This document shows positions 8,160 to 15,224 of a stretch of 46,868 bases of DNA, one piece after another. Positions within the stretch are counted from its first letter, which is position 1. Each line of letters begins with the position of its first letter. Below the pieces are notes generated by a model that saw only the letters and a list, made by a program, of their open reading frames with translations, was not told the DNA's origin and made no database searches. The translations under genes were made by a program, and so were the position numbers. The stretch is taken from the NCBI GenBank assembly GCA_900472625.1, contig UCIT01000075.1, forward strand, positions 1 to 46,868, read 5' to 3'. The stretch comes from Hyphomicrobiales bacterium. GTDB taxonomy: Bacteria; Pseudomonadota; Alphaproteobacteria; Rhizobiales; Rhizobiaceae.

Positions 8160-8585
8160 TTGACCACCGAAATCGTAAAAGTAGCATCCGGCAGCATTCT
8201 TGAAGAGAAGGAAGGCTATTCGCGCATCGTCGCGGTTGGCGACTGGATCTTCATGTCGCTGACCGCTGGCCGTGACTACAAGACCCGCGCCATGCCGGAC
8301 ACCGCCATCGGCCAGGCCGAGCAGGCCATGAAGAACGTCGAGGGCGCCCTTGCCTCGGTCGGCGCATCGCTCGCCGATGTCGTCCGTCGACGGATCTTCA
8401 TTCCCAACCAGGCCGACGTCCCTGATGTCATGGCCTACATGGGCGAGAAGTTCCGCGGCATCAATCCTGCAAGCTGCGTGAGCTGCGGTCCGCTCGGCGG
8501 TCCGGAATATCTGTTCGAGATCGAGATCACCGCGTTTCGCGGCGCGAGCGCGCTTCCAGAGAAGCGTATCTCGATTTCGCTGTAG
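8160..8585 (+). CDS. Rid-family (RidA/YjgF/RutC-like) protein
   Basis: A 141-residue member of the Rid (YjgF/YER057c/UK114) superfamily, small trimeric proteins. The archetype RidA hydrolyses reactive enamines and imines to ketones and ammonia. Family segments are the AVGDWIFMSLTAGRD strand, QAEQAMKNVEGALASVGASL, VVRRRIFI, and the C-terminal FEIEITAFRG. The archetype catalytic arginine in PARSC is absent here: the site reads NPASCVSCG (residues 102-110). This places the protein with Rid groups that lack classic deaminase activity. The start is a TTG at 8160 with AAGGA seven bases upstream. It is the last pathway gene before the GntR regulator. RutC of pyrimidine degradation is a precedent for a Rid protein beside an LLM/flavin reductase pair. 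Confidence 0.85.
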   Translation: MTTEIVKVASGSILEEKEGYSRIVAVGDWIFMSLTAGRDYKTRAMPDTAIGQAEQAMKNVEGALASVGASLADVVRRRIFIPNQADVPDVMAYMGEKFRGINPASCVSCGPLGGPEYLFEIEITAFRGASALPEKRISISL

Positions 8586-8592
8586 CGGAAAG

Positions 8593-8609
8593 ATTGTATA
8601 TCATCGACA
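8593..8609 (+). promoter_or_regulatory. GntR-type operator, weak copy 3
   Basis: ATTGTATATCATCGACA matches the 17-base operator of the divergent spacer at 13 of 17 positions and is itself flanked to give ATTGT...ACAAT. It sits 8 bases after the Rid gene and 140 bases before the regulator gene. This is consistent with autoregulation of the GntR gene. Confidence 0.5.
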
Positions 8610-8611
8610 AT

Positions 8612-8640
8612 CGATCGTCCCTGATGTAGAGGGACGATCG
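8612..8640. terminator. Hairpin at the end of the catabolic operon
   Basis: A perfect 11-bp stem (CGATCGTCCCT at 8612-8622, complement at 8630-8640) with a 7-base loop. There is no T-run. It could end or attenuate the operon before the regulator gene, or be a further protein-binding site next to the operator-like sequence. Confidence 0.5.
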
Positions 8641-8645
8641 TCAGG

Positions 8646-8665
8646 CCATCGAGAAATATCGATGG
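8646..8665. promoter_or_regulatory. Second inverted repeat before the GntR gene
   Basis: CCATCGA and TCGATGG form a perfect 7-bp inverted repeat around a 6-base centre. Its role is unknown; an operator or small hairpin is possible. Confidence 0.3.
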
Positions 8666-8748
8666 ACAGAATCGGCTCTTCGACGGCCTGATATGCCCTT
8701 GCTTGCCATGTGGGCGGCGTGGCTCACATTTCATTGACGGGAAACATC

Positions 8749-9471
8749 GTGGCAAAGTCGAATTCGAAGAACGCACCGCTCGCGCCTATGACCAACATGG
8801 AGAGCACCGAATTTGCTGCCGAGCAAATCCGCCGCGCCATCATTTCCGGGCGCTTCAAGCCGGGCGACCGGCTGATCGAACAGCAACTCACCGACATGCT
8901 CGACGTGTCGCGCCACCCCGTGCGTGAGGCGCTGCGCCTATTGGCGCGCGAAGGGTTCGTCGAGTTGCGGCGCAACAAGGGCGCGCTCGTCAGCGATGTC
9001 GATGCCGCAAGCGTCATCGAAGTCTACAATATTCGCATGGCGCTCGGAAAGATCGCCCTCGATTACCTGCTGGCCGAGGAAGGCCGCCTGTCGGCCACCG
9101 ATCTCAAAAAGCTCGAGAAGCTGGCCACTAACGCGGTGCGGTTCGCAGACCTCGAAAACCAGACGGAAACTGTTCAGAACGACCTGGAATTCCAGCAGGC
9201 GATCATCGAAGCGACCGAACTGCAACGGACCATCCGGTATTTCTCCGAATTGACCGGAGATGTTCGTCGTTTCAACAATCTGCTGAAGGTGAAGTACACC
9301 GATCGAAAGGGCGACGCCGAGCGCTATGTCATGAAGCTTTATGAGGCGCTTCGCGATCGCAATCTTGCAGAAGCGCAGGTCATCTGGCAGGCGAAATTCA
9401 GCAAGGCGGCGGAACGGTACCTCTCGCTGATCGCCCATACGCGGTCGGATGGTGCCGAACAGCAGAGCTGA
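8749..9471 (+). CDS. GntR family regulator (FCD subfamily)
   Basis: A GntR-type DNA-binding protein. The winged helix covers roughly residues 17-80 and contains EQIRRAIISGRFKPGDRL, LIEQQLTDMLDVSRHPVREAL and the wing GFVELRRNKGALVSDV. A helical FCD-type ligand domain follows, with VYNIRMALGKIALDYL. The start is uncertain: GTG 8710, GTG 8749 (chosen, 240 residues) and ATG 8788 are all possible, and none has a strong ribosome-binding site. It is downstream of the Rid gene in the same direction. It is the natural candidate to bind the 17-bp operators at 1462, 1594 and 8593. FCD regulators usually respond to organic-acid or amino-acid-like metabolites of the pathway they control. Confidence 0.88.
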   Translation: MAKSNSKNAPLAPMTNMESTEFAAEQIRRAIISGRFKPGDRLIEQQLTDMLDVSRHPVREALRLLAREGFVELRRNKGALVSDVDAASVIEVYNIRMALGKIALDYLLAEEGRLSATDLKKLEKLATNAVRFADLENQTETVQNDLEFQQAIIEATELQRTIRYFSELTGDVRRFNNLLKVKYTDRKGDAERYVMKLYEALRDRNLAEAQVIWQAKFSKAAERYLSLIAHTRSDGAEQQS

Positions 9472-9474
9472 TAA

Positions 9475-10122
9475 TCAGCTCTGCCCTTTCAACAAGGCGT
9501 CACGTTGCGCCTCTGTCAGAGGCCGGAGTTTTTCCCCGCGCAGCATCAGGAACAGCTTCGCCGTCTCCTCCAGCTCTTCGGTCGCGTACTGCGCTTCGCG
9601 CAGCGATTTTCCGGCAACCACGGGGCCGTGATTGGCGAGCAGCACGGCATGGCTTTCGCGCGCTCGCTCCCTCACCGCTTCGGCCAGCGCCACGTCGCCC
9701 GGCGGGAAATACGGCGCCATGGGCAGCCTGCCGACCCGCATCACGTAATAGGCCGTCAGCGGCGGAAGAAGATCGTCCGGATCAAGCCCGTCGATTAAAC
9801 TGACGGCAACTGCATTGGTAGAGTGCAAATGGACCACAGCGCCGGCGCCGGCGCGCTCGCAATACATGCATTGATGCAGGAAGGCTTCCTTGGTCGGCTT
9901 GTCTCCATCCAGATGCACGCCTTCGGCTGAAAATCTGGACAGACGCGCCGGATCGAGCGCACCCAGCGACGCATTGGTCGGCGTCATCAGCATCTCTCCA
10001 TTGCTGAGCCTTGCGCTGATATTGCCGGTGGAACCGAAGGTGAAGCAGCGGTCGAACAGCGATCGGCCGACCTCCACGATCTCGTCGCGCAAGCGTGTTT
10101 CTTCCGACAGAACGGCCGTCAT
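9475..10122 (-). CDS. otnC: 3-oxo-tetronate 4-phosphate decarboxylase (class II aldolase family)
   Basis: A 215-residue class II aldolase/adducin-family protein. GSTGNISAR (30-38) forms the phosphate-binding start, E79 in TKEAFLH is the likely catalytic acid, and H98/H100 in HLHST plus H165 in ANHGP bind the metal. OtnC decarboxylates 3-oxo-tetronate 4-phosphate to dihydroxyacetone phosphate. Its ATG overlaps the stop of the OtnK gene (ATGA). The identification rests on the family plus the complete neighbouring set otnK, ltnD and otnI. Alone it could be mistaken for an L-fuculose-phosphate aldolase. It converges on the GntR gene, with stops three bases apart. Confidence 0.88.
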   Translation of the reverse strand: MTAVLSEETRLRDEIVEVGRSLFDRCFTFGSTGNISARLSNGEMLMTPTNASLGALDPARLSRFSAEGVHLDGDKPTKEAFLHQCMYCERAGAGAVVHLHSTNAVAVSLIDGLDPDDLLPPLTAYYVMRVGRLPMAPYFPPGDVALAEAVRERARESHAVLLANHGPVVAGKSLREAQYATEELEETAKLFLMLRGEKLRPLTEAQRDALLKGQS

Positions 10123-11384
10123 TTCAGGGTCTCCCAGGCTTTGAGAAAGAAGTCGGGGGCGCCGAAATTGCCGGATTTCAGGGCAAGCGCCATCGGTTCC
10201 TCGTCACCGAGCGTCACCGTCCATGGCACGCCCGGATCGATTTCCGGGCCGATATACAAGGCGGCAGGCGCAAGTGCACCGACCACGGCGCCCGATGTTT
10301 CACCGCCTGCCACGATAAGGCGTCGAACACCGCCCTGCCGCAGTCCGGTCGCGGTCTTGGCCAGGAATTTTTCGACGATGTCTCCGGCCTTCTCCTGCCC
10401 AAGGCTCTTTTGGGCGGCGAGGACATCCTGTGGCTCGGCGCTGGAATAGAGCAGCGGAATATTCTCCGTTTGCGACAGCGCCCACCGCAGCGCCTCGTCG
10501 ACCGTCAAACGCCCCTCGGCAATGGCGATCGGATCAAGCTTGAGCGCCGGCAGCCCTGCCTCGATCGCCTGCCGGATCTGTCCGCGGGTCGCTTCCGAGC
10601 AGGACCCTGCCAGGATCGCGCCGCTACCGGCCGGTGGTTTGAACGCACCACCAGTGCCGGCCTCGGGCAATAGACCTTGGCGCCGGAAATTGTCCGGCAG
10701 GCCAAGCGCGATGCCCGAGCCACCGGTGATCAGCGGGAACTCGGCGACAGCTTCCCCGATCGCTCGCAAATCCTGATCCGAGATCGCATCGACGACCACG
10801 ACCCCCTCGCCACGCTTTCTGGCTTCCGCGAAGGCATTGCGGATGGCATCGGCGCCGCGGACAACGGTGTCATGCCCCACCAGACCGACCTTCAGGTCCG
10901 TCTGGGCGGCCATCAGGCGAACCAGCGAAGAAACCGTCATTGGCGTCAGCGGATGATGGCGCATCGGGCTATCGGAAAGCAGCTGATCGCCCACGAACAG
11001 ATGGCCTTTATAGACCGTCCGCCGGTTTGCCGGAAAGGCCGGGCAGACGATCGTCAGATCCGTGCCCAGCGCCGCGACCAGCGCATCCGTAACAGGGCCG
11101 ATATTGCCTTTCGCGGTGGAATCGAAGGTCGAGCAATATTTGAAGATGACCTGCCGGGCACCCGAGGCCTTCAGCCATTCCAGCGCTGCAAGCGACATAT
11201 CGACGGCTTCTGCCGCCGGGTTTGTCCGGGACTTCAAAGCAACGACCACGGCCTCGGCGTCGCCGATGTCGAAATCCTCGGGTGGGACACCGACCGTCTG
11301 CACGGTGCGCATGCCTTCGCGCGAAAGCATCAGCGCCAGATCGGTCGCTCCAGTCAGATCGTCGGCGATTGCGCCAAGCAGCAT
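10119..11384 (-). CDS. otnK: 3-oxo-tetronate kinase
   Basis: A 421-residue four-carbon acid sugar kinase (formerly DUF1537). It phosphorylates 3-oxo-tetronate at O4 with ATP. The N-terminal domain begins LLGAIADDLTGATDLALML, the diagnostic substrate-binding motif. The C-terminal nucleotide-binding domain includes LIVAGGETSGAVV near residue 350. The frame is open 46 codons upstream into the regulator gene, but ATG 11384 is preceded by GGAGA and starts the conserved domain. The order regulator-otnK-otnC is leftward, with 28 bases between regulator and kinase. Confidence 0.9.
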   Translation of the reverse strand: MLLGAIADDLTGATDLALMLSREGMRTVQTVGVPPEDFDIGDAEAVVVALKSRTNPAAEAVDMSLAALEWLKASGARQVIFKYCSTFDSTAKGNIGPVTDALVAALGTDLTIVCPAFPANRRTVYKGHLFVGDQLLSDSPMRHHPLTPMTVSSLVRLMAAQTDLKVGLVGHDTVVRGADAIRNAFAEARKRGEGVVVVDAISDQDLRAIGEAVAEFPLITGGSGIALGLPDNFRRQGLLPEAGTGGAFKPPAGSGAILAGSCSEATRGQIRQAIEAGLPALKLDPIAIAEGRLTVDEALRWALSQTENIPLLYSSAEPQDVLAAQKSLGQEKAGDIVEKFLAKTATGLRQGGVRRLIVAGGETSGAVVGALAPAALYIGPEIDPGVPWTVTLGDEEPMALALKSGNFGAPDFFLKAWETLK

Positions 11385-11412
11385 GTCTTTTCTCCGTAGG
11401 CAGGGGCTCCGC

Positions 11413-12468
11413 TCACGCGGTTGCACCCTCGATGATTGAAAATCCGGTATCGATGATCCGTGTCTCCGGCGGACGTTTCGAATCCTCGAGCAAAACGTTG
11501 ACGGCCGCCTTGCCGATGGCAAAACGGTTCGACAGAACCGTCGTCAGCGGCTTTGGAAGGGCTTGCCCGATCTCGAGACCGTTGAAACCGATCAGCGCAA
11601 GATCGTCCGGCACGGCAATGCCTGCCGCAAGGCAATGCATGAAACCGCCAACGGCCATGTCGTCATTCGAAAAGGCAACGGCATCGATTTCCGCATCGCC
11701 GGCAAGAAGCCGGGCGAGCGTCTTGCGTCCTTCGAGGGTCGAACTCGGCTGCTCCGTGCGGCATTCGGCGACAAGCGACAGCCCAGCCTCTGCAAGCCCC
11801 TCGCCCAACCCCTGGTAGCGCGCATAGGCACGGCGATCCGCAATCCAGTCGTGGCCGACATAGCCGATATTCGTGTAACCGCGCCGGACAAGATGGCGTG
11901 CCATGGCGCGGCCGGCTTCACAATGCGACAGACCGACGGCTAGGTCGATCGGCTGGTTATCGATATCCATCAGTTCCGCCACACGCACTCGACTTCCTTC
12001 CAGCATGCGGCGCGCCTGATCCGTGTGTTCGAAGCCGGTGGTGATGAGGGCCGCCGGCTGCCATGCGAGAAGCGAGGAGATCAGTTCCTGCTCGATCCCG
12101 AGATCGTAGTCCGTCACACCGATCATCGGCCTGTAGGGCGTGCCGCTCAGACCGGCATTGATACCGCGCAACAACTCCGGGAAAACGATGTTGGACAGCG
12201 AAGGCAGAATGACGCCGATAATCAGCGAGGACGACGAGGCGAGCGAGCCGGCGGCGCGGTTCGGGACATAGCCGAGCTGTTCGATCGCCGCATTCACCCG
12301 CTGCCTCGTCTCGACCGCGATCGAGCCCTTGTTGCGGATCACACGCGACACGGTGTTCTCGCTGACATTGGCGAGCCGGGCCACATGCGCGAGCGTCGGC
12401 GTCGTTCCCGCGACTTGCGCAATGTGCAGCAAGGCAGAGTCGTCGAGCGTCTGGCCGTCATCCGTCAT
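11413..12468 (-). CDS. LacI family regulator of the threonate cassette
   Basis: A 351-residue LacI/GalR-type regulator. The helix-turn-helix and hinge lie near residues 24-78: TLAHVARLANVSENTVSRVI, then GYVPNRAAGSLAS. A periplasmic-binding-like effector domain follows, starting LIIGVILPSLSNIVFPELL. The N-terminus is about 20 residues longer than in typical LacI proteins. It diverges from ltnD, and the 122-base spacer holds two perfect LacI-type palindromic operators (12487 and 12543). It therefore very likely controls both arms, with a tetronate or lactone as inducer. The effector is inferred from the neighbours. Confidence 0.92.
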   Translation of the reverse strand: MTDDGQTLDDSALLHIAQVAGTTPTLAHVARLANVSENTVSRVIRNKGSIAVETRQRVNAAIEQLGYVPNRAAGSLASSSSLIIGVILPSLSNIVFPELLRGINAGLSGTPYRPMIGVTDYDLGIEQELISSLLAWQPAALITTGFEHTDQARRMLEGSRVRVAELMDIDNQPIDLAVGLSHCEAGRAMARHLVRRGYTNIGYVGHDWIADRRAYARYQGLGEGLAEAGLSLVAECRTEQPSSTLEGRKTLARLLAGDAEIDAVAFSNDDMAVGGFMHCLAAGIAVPDDLALIGFNGLEIGQALPKPLTTVLSNRFAIGKAAVNVLLEDSKRPPETRIIDTGFSIIEGATA

Positions 12469-12486
12469 GGCTCATTCTCCAAATTG

Positions 12487-12502
12487 ATCTCAGCGCTAAC
12501 AT
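12487..12502. promoter_or_regulatory. LacI-type operator 1
   Basis: ATCTCAGCGCTAACAT, a near-palindrome centred on AGCGCT. It is the exact reverse complement of the 16 bases at 12543-12558, and the centres are 56 bp apart. It lies 19 bases before the regulator start on the minus strand, so it probably overlaps that transcript's start region. Confidence 0.8.
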
Positions 12503-12509
12503 AACTTGC

Positions 12510-12539
12510 TTGAACAGATCAAGAGGATGTGCTTCTAAA
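12510..12539 (+). promoter_or_regulatory. Candidate ltnD promoter between the operators
   Basis: TTGAAC (12510-12515) and TCTAAA (12534-12539) are 18 bases apart and would start transcription inside operator 2. The assignment rests on position and moderate hexamer matches only. Confidence 0.4.
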
Positions 12540-12542
12540 GAG

Positions 12543-12558
12543 ATGTTAGCGCTGAGAT
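12543..12558. promoter_or_regulatory. LacI-type operator 2
   Basis: ATGTTAGCGCTGAGAT, the perfect inverted copy of operator 1, located 33 bases before the ltnD start. The two sites could be bridged by one LacI-family tetramer, or bound by two dimers, to shut both divergent promoters. Confidence 0.8.
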
Positions 12559-12590
12559 TGGCGCGCCATTTCGCATGAGAGGTATTATTC

Positions 12591-13505
12591 ATGTCACGCC
12601 GGATCACTGTTGCCGTTATCGGATTGGGCTCCATGGGGCTTGGGATGGCCCGGTCCGCGTTGAAGGCGGGCCTTGAGGTTCGTGGCTTCGACATCAACGC
12701 AGATGCGCTGAAGACGCTCGCGGCCGAAGGCGGCATAGCCGCCGCAACGCCCGCCGAAGCGGTTGAGGGCGCCGATGTCGCGGTGGTGGTCGTCGTCAAT
12801 GCCGCACAGACGCAAACCGTACTCTCTGGCGAAGGCGGCATCATTTCCGCAATGAAGCCCGGGGCGGTGGTGGTATCCTGCGCCACGATTTCTCCCAGCG
12901 AGGCGAAGCTGTTTGCGACACAGACCGAAGCAGCCGGCCTTCACTATCTCGACGGTCCGATCAGCGGCGGCTCGAAGAAGGCGAATTCCGGCGAACTGAC
13001 CTTCATGGCCTCCGGATCCGCCGCCGCATTCGAGGCGGCGCGCCCGGCGCTCGATGCGATGGCGGGCACGGTCTACCAGCTCGGCGATCAGGCCGGCGTC
13101 GGTTCATCCTTCAAGATCGTCAATCAGTTGCTGGCGGGTGTCCATATCGCTGCCGCCTGCGAAGCGATCACCTTCGCAAAAAGCCTCGATCTCGACATCT
13201 CCCGCGTCTTTGACGTCATCACCAAATCTGCCGGCAACAGCTGGATGTTCGAGAACCGCGTCCCGCACGTTCTGGAAGGCGACTACACGCCGCACAGCGC
13301 GGTCTCCATCTTCACCAAGGATCTGGGCATCGTCTCCGACATCGGCCGCAGCCAGAAATTCCCGCTGCCGATCACGGCGGCGGCGCTGCAACTCTTCATC
13401 ATGACCGAAGCCGCCGGCATGGGGCGAGATGACGATAGCTCAGTCGCGCGCCTGCTGGCGCAGATCGCCGGGCTGCAACTGCCCGGAATGACAAAGGAGG
13501 CGTAA
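12591..13505 (+). CDS. ltnD: L-threonate dehydrogenase (beta-hydroxyacid dehydrogenase family)
   Basis: A 304-residue 3-hydroxyacid dehydrogenase-type enzyme. It oxidises a tetronate at C2 with NAD+, giving 2-oxo-tetronate. Its Rossmann motif is VIGLGSMGLGMA (9-20). The substrate-binding loop DGPISGG is at 121-127, and the catalytic lysine is K175 in GSSFKIVNQLL. GAGAGG precedes the ATG. It is the first gene of the rightward arm and 4 bases before otnI. The specificity for threonate rather than another hydroxyacid is taken from the otnK/otnC/otnI context. Confidence 0.88.
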   Translation: MSRRITVAVIGLGSMGLGMARSALKAGLEVRGFDINADALKTLAAEGGIAAATPAEAVEGADVAVVVVVNAAQTQTVLSGEGGIISAMKPGAVVVSCATISPSEAKLFATQTEAAGLHYLDGPISGGSKKANSGELTFMASGSAAAFEAARPALDAMAGTVYQLGDQAGVGSSFKIVNQLLAGVHIAAACEAITFAKSLDLDISRVFDVITKSAGNSWMFENRVPHVLEGDYTPHSAVSIFTKDLGIVSDIGRSQKFPLPITAAALQLFIMTEAAGMGRDDDSSVARLLAQIAGLQLPGMTKEA

Positions 13506-13509
13506 AACT

Positions 13510-14277
13510 ATGCCCAGATTTGCCGCTAACCTGTCGATGATGTTCAACGAAAGGCCGTTTCTGGAGCGTTTCCAGGCGGCCGCAACCGCTGGCTTCACGG
13601 CCGTCGAGTATCTCTTCCCATACGACTACCCGGCAGAAACGGTCGCGGAAGCGCTGCGCTCCGCAGGCTTGACGCAAGCCCTGTTCAACATGCCGCCAGG
13701 CAGCTGGACAGACGGCGATCGCGGCCTGGCGAGCCTTCCGGATCGGCGCGAGGAGTTCAAGTCAGCGCTTGCCACCGCCATCGCCTACGGCAAGGTGATT
13801 GAAACGCCGCTTCTGCACATGATGGCCGGCATTGCCCCTGCCGACGATGCGGCTGCGCTCGCCTGCTACCGCGACAACCTGAAGCGGGCTGCCGACGCGA
13901 CGGCCCAAGTGGGCATCGGCCTCGTCATAGAGCCCATCAACAAGCGCGACATGCCGGGCTATTTCCTCAACGACTTTGACCGGGCAATTGAATTGATCTC
14001 GGAACTCGGCAGGCCTGACGTCAAGCTGCAGTTCGACGTCTATCACCGGCAAATCCTGCACGGCGACGTCATTACCGCCCTGCGAACCATGGCGCCGCAG
14101 ATCGGCCACATCCAGATCGCCGCCGTCCCGACCCGGCATGAGCCGCTGACCGGAGAGCTCGACGATCGTCGCATTTTCCAGGAGATCGATGCGATCGGCT
14201 ATCGCGGATATGTCGGTTGCGAATACAGGCCGGCAGCCGGGACCGAGGACGGCCTCGGCTGGATGCACGCGCTTTAG
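13510..14277 (+). CDS. otnI: 2-oxo-tetronate isomerase (hydroxypyruvate isomerase family)
   Basis: A 255-residue xylose-isomerase-like TIM barrel of the Hyi/OtnI family. It interconverts 2-oxo- and 3-oxo-tetronate, the step between LtnD and OtnK. It begins PRFAANLSMMFNERPF, the family's typical start. Candidate metal and catalytic residues are E141 in VIEPIN, D176 and H179 in QFDVYH, and E238 in CEYRP. AAGGAGG lies just upstream, overlapping the end of ltnD. Hydroxypyruvate isomerase is the main alternative; the full set of Otn enzymes in one divergon makes OtnI more likely. Confidence 0.88.
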   Translation: MPRFAANLSMMFNERPFLERFQAAATAGFTAVEYLFPYDYPAETVAEALRSAGLTQALFNMPPGSWTDGDRGLASLPDRREEFKSALATAIAYGKVIETPLLHMMAGIAPADDAAALACYRDNLKRAADATAQVGIGLVIEPINKRDMPGYFLNDFDRAIELISELGRPDVKLQFDVYHRQILHGDVITALRTMAPQIGHIQIAAVPTRHEPLTGELDDRRIFQEIDAIGYRGYVGCEYRPAAGTEDGLGWMHAL

Positions 14278-14299
14278 CTTACCTAGGAGGAGGAAGCAC

Positions 14300-15196
14300 A
14301 TGACATATACGCACTGGTTCGAGATTCTCGACCCGCGTTTTCAGCAGCTGATTTTGCCGAACGTCCATGTCGATCAGTTGTATGCAGGCGGACGCTGGCT
14401 GGAAGGGCCGGTCTATGTTCCGGCTGCGCGACATCTGCTGTTCTCCGATATCCCGAACAATCGCGTGCTTCGCTACAATGAGTGCGACGACACCGTCTCG
14501 GAATTCGCGCGGCCATCGAACTTCGCAAACGGCCACACGCTCGATCGGCACGGTCGCGTGGTGGCCTGTGAACACCAGACACGCAGCGTGGTGCGCTTCG
14601 AGCATGATGGTTCGCGCACGGTTCTTGCCGATCGCCTCGAGGGTAAACGGCTGAACTCTCCGAAAGACGTGGTCGTCGACAACGGCGGATCCATCTGGTT
14701 CACCGATCCCACCTACGGCATTTCAACCGAATACGAAGGTGCGCGTTCGGAGAGCGAAATCGGATCCCGCAATGTCTTTCGCCTTGATGCTGATAGCAGC
14801 CTGCATGCGGTGATCACCGATCTCGAACAGCCGAATGGGCTGGCAATCTCGGCAGATCAGACGCGTCTCTTCGTGGTCGACAGCGGCGCAAGCCCGGCAC
14901 GACTGATGGCCTACGAGCTCTCGGCCGACAAGATTCCGACCGCTGGGCGCATCCTGCGTGTCTGCGACAGCGGCATGTATGATGGCTTCAGGCTGGACTC
15001 GCGCGGCAACATCTGGACGAGCGCCGGCGACGGGGTGCACTGCCTGTCGGCGGACGGCGACTTGCTTGGAAAGATCCTGCTGCCTGAAACCGTCAGCAAT
15101 GTGTGTTTCGGCGGGCATGCGCGCAACCGCCTGTTCATTACGGCGACACGTAGCCTATTCGCCGTCTATCTCAACATCCTAGCTAGCGCTGCTTAA
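14300..15196 (+). CDS. SMP-30/gluconolactonase-like lactonase
   Basis: A 298-residue six-bladed beta-propeller of the SMP-30/gluconolactonase/LRE-like family. These are metal-dependent hydrolases that open sugar lactones. Expected metal ligands are E in WLEGPVY near residue 35, N in LNSPKDVVVD near 117, N in EQPNGLAIS, and D in GMYDGFRLD near 232. The ATG at 14300 has AGGAGGAGG upstream; the frame is open further up only because it overlaps the end of otnI. As third gene of the arm it probably opens a four-carbon aldonolactone, such as threono-1,4-lactone, to feed LtnD. The substrate is inferred. Confidence 0.88.
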   Translation: MTYTHWFEILDPRFQQLILPNVHVDQLYAGGRWLEGPVYVPAARHLLFSDIPNNRVLRYNECDDTVSEFARPSNFANGHTLDRHGRVVACEHQTRSVVRFEHDGSRTVLADRLEGKRLNSPKDVVVDNGGSIWFTDPTYGISTEYEGARSESEIGSRNVFRLDADSSLHAVITDLEQPNGLAISADQTRLFVVDSGASPARLMAYELSADKIPTAGRILRVCDSGMYDGFRLDSRGNIWTSAGDGVHCLSADGDLLGKILLPETVSNVCFGGHARNRLFITATRSLFAVYLNILASAA

Positions 15197-15224
15197 AGTC
15201 TTGAATATGATGCTCCCAGTACAA

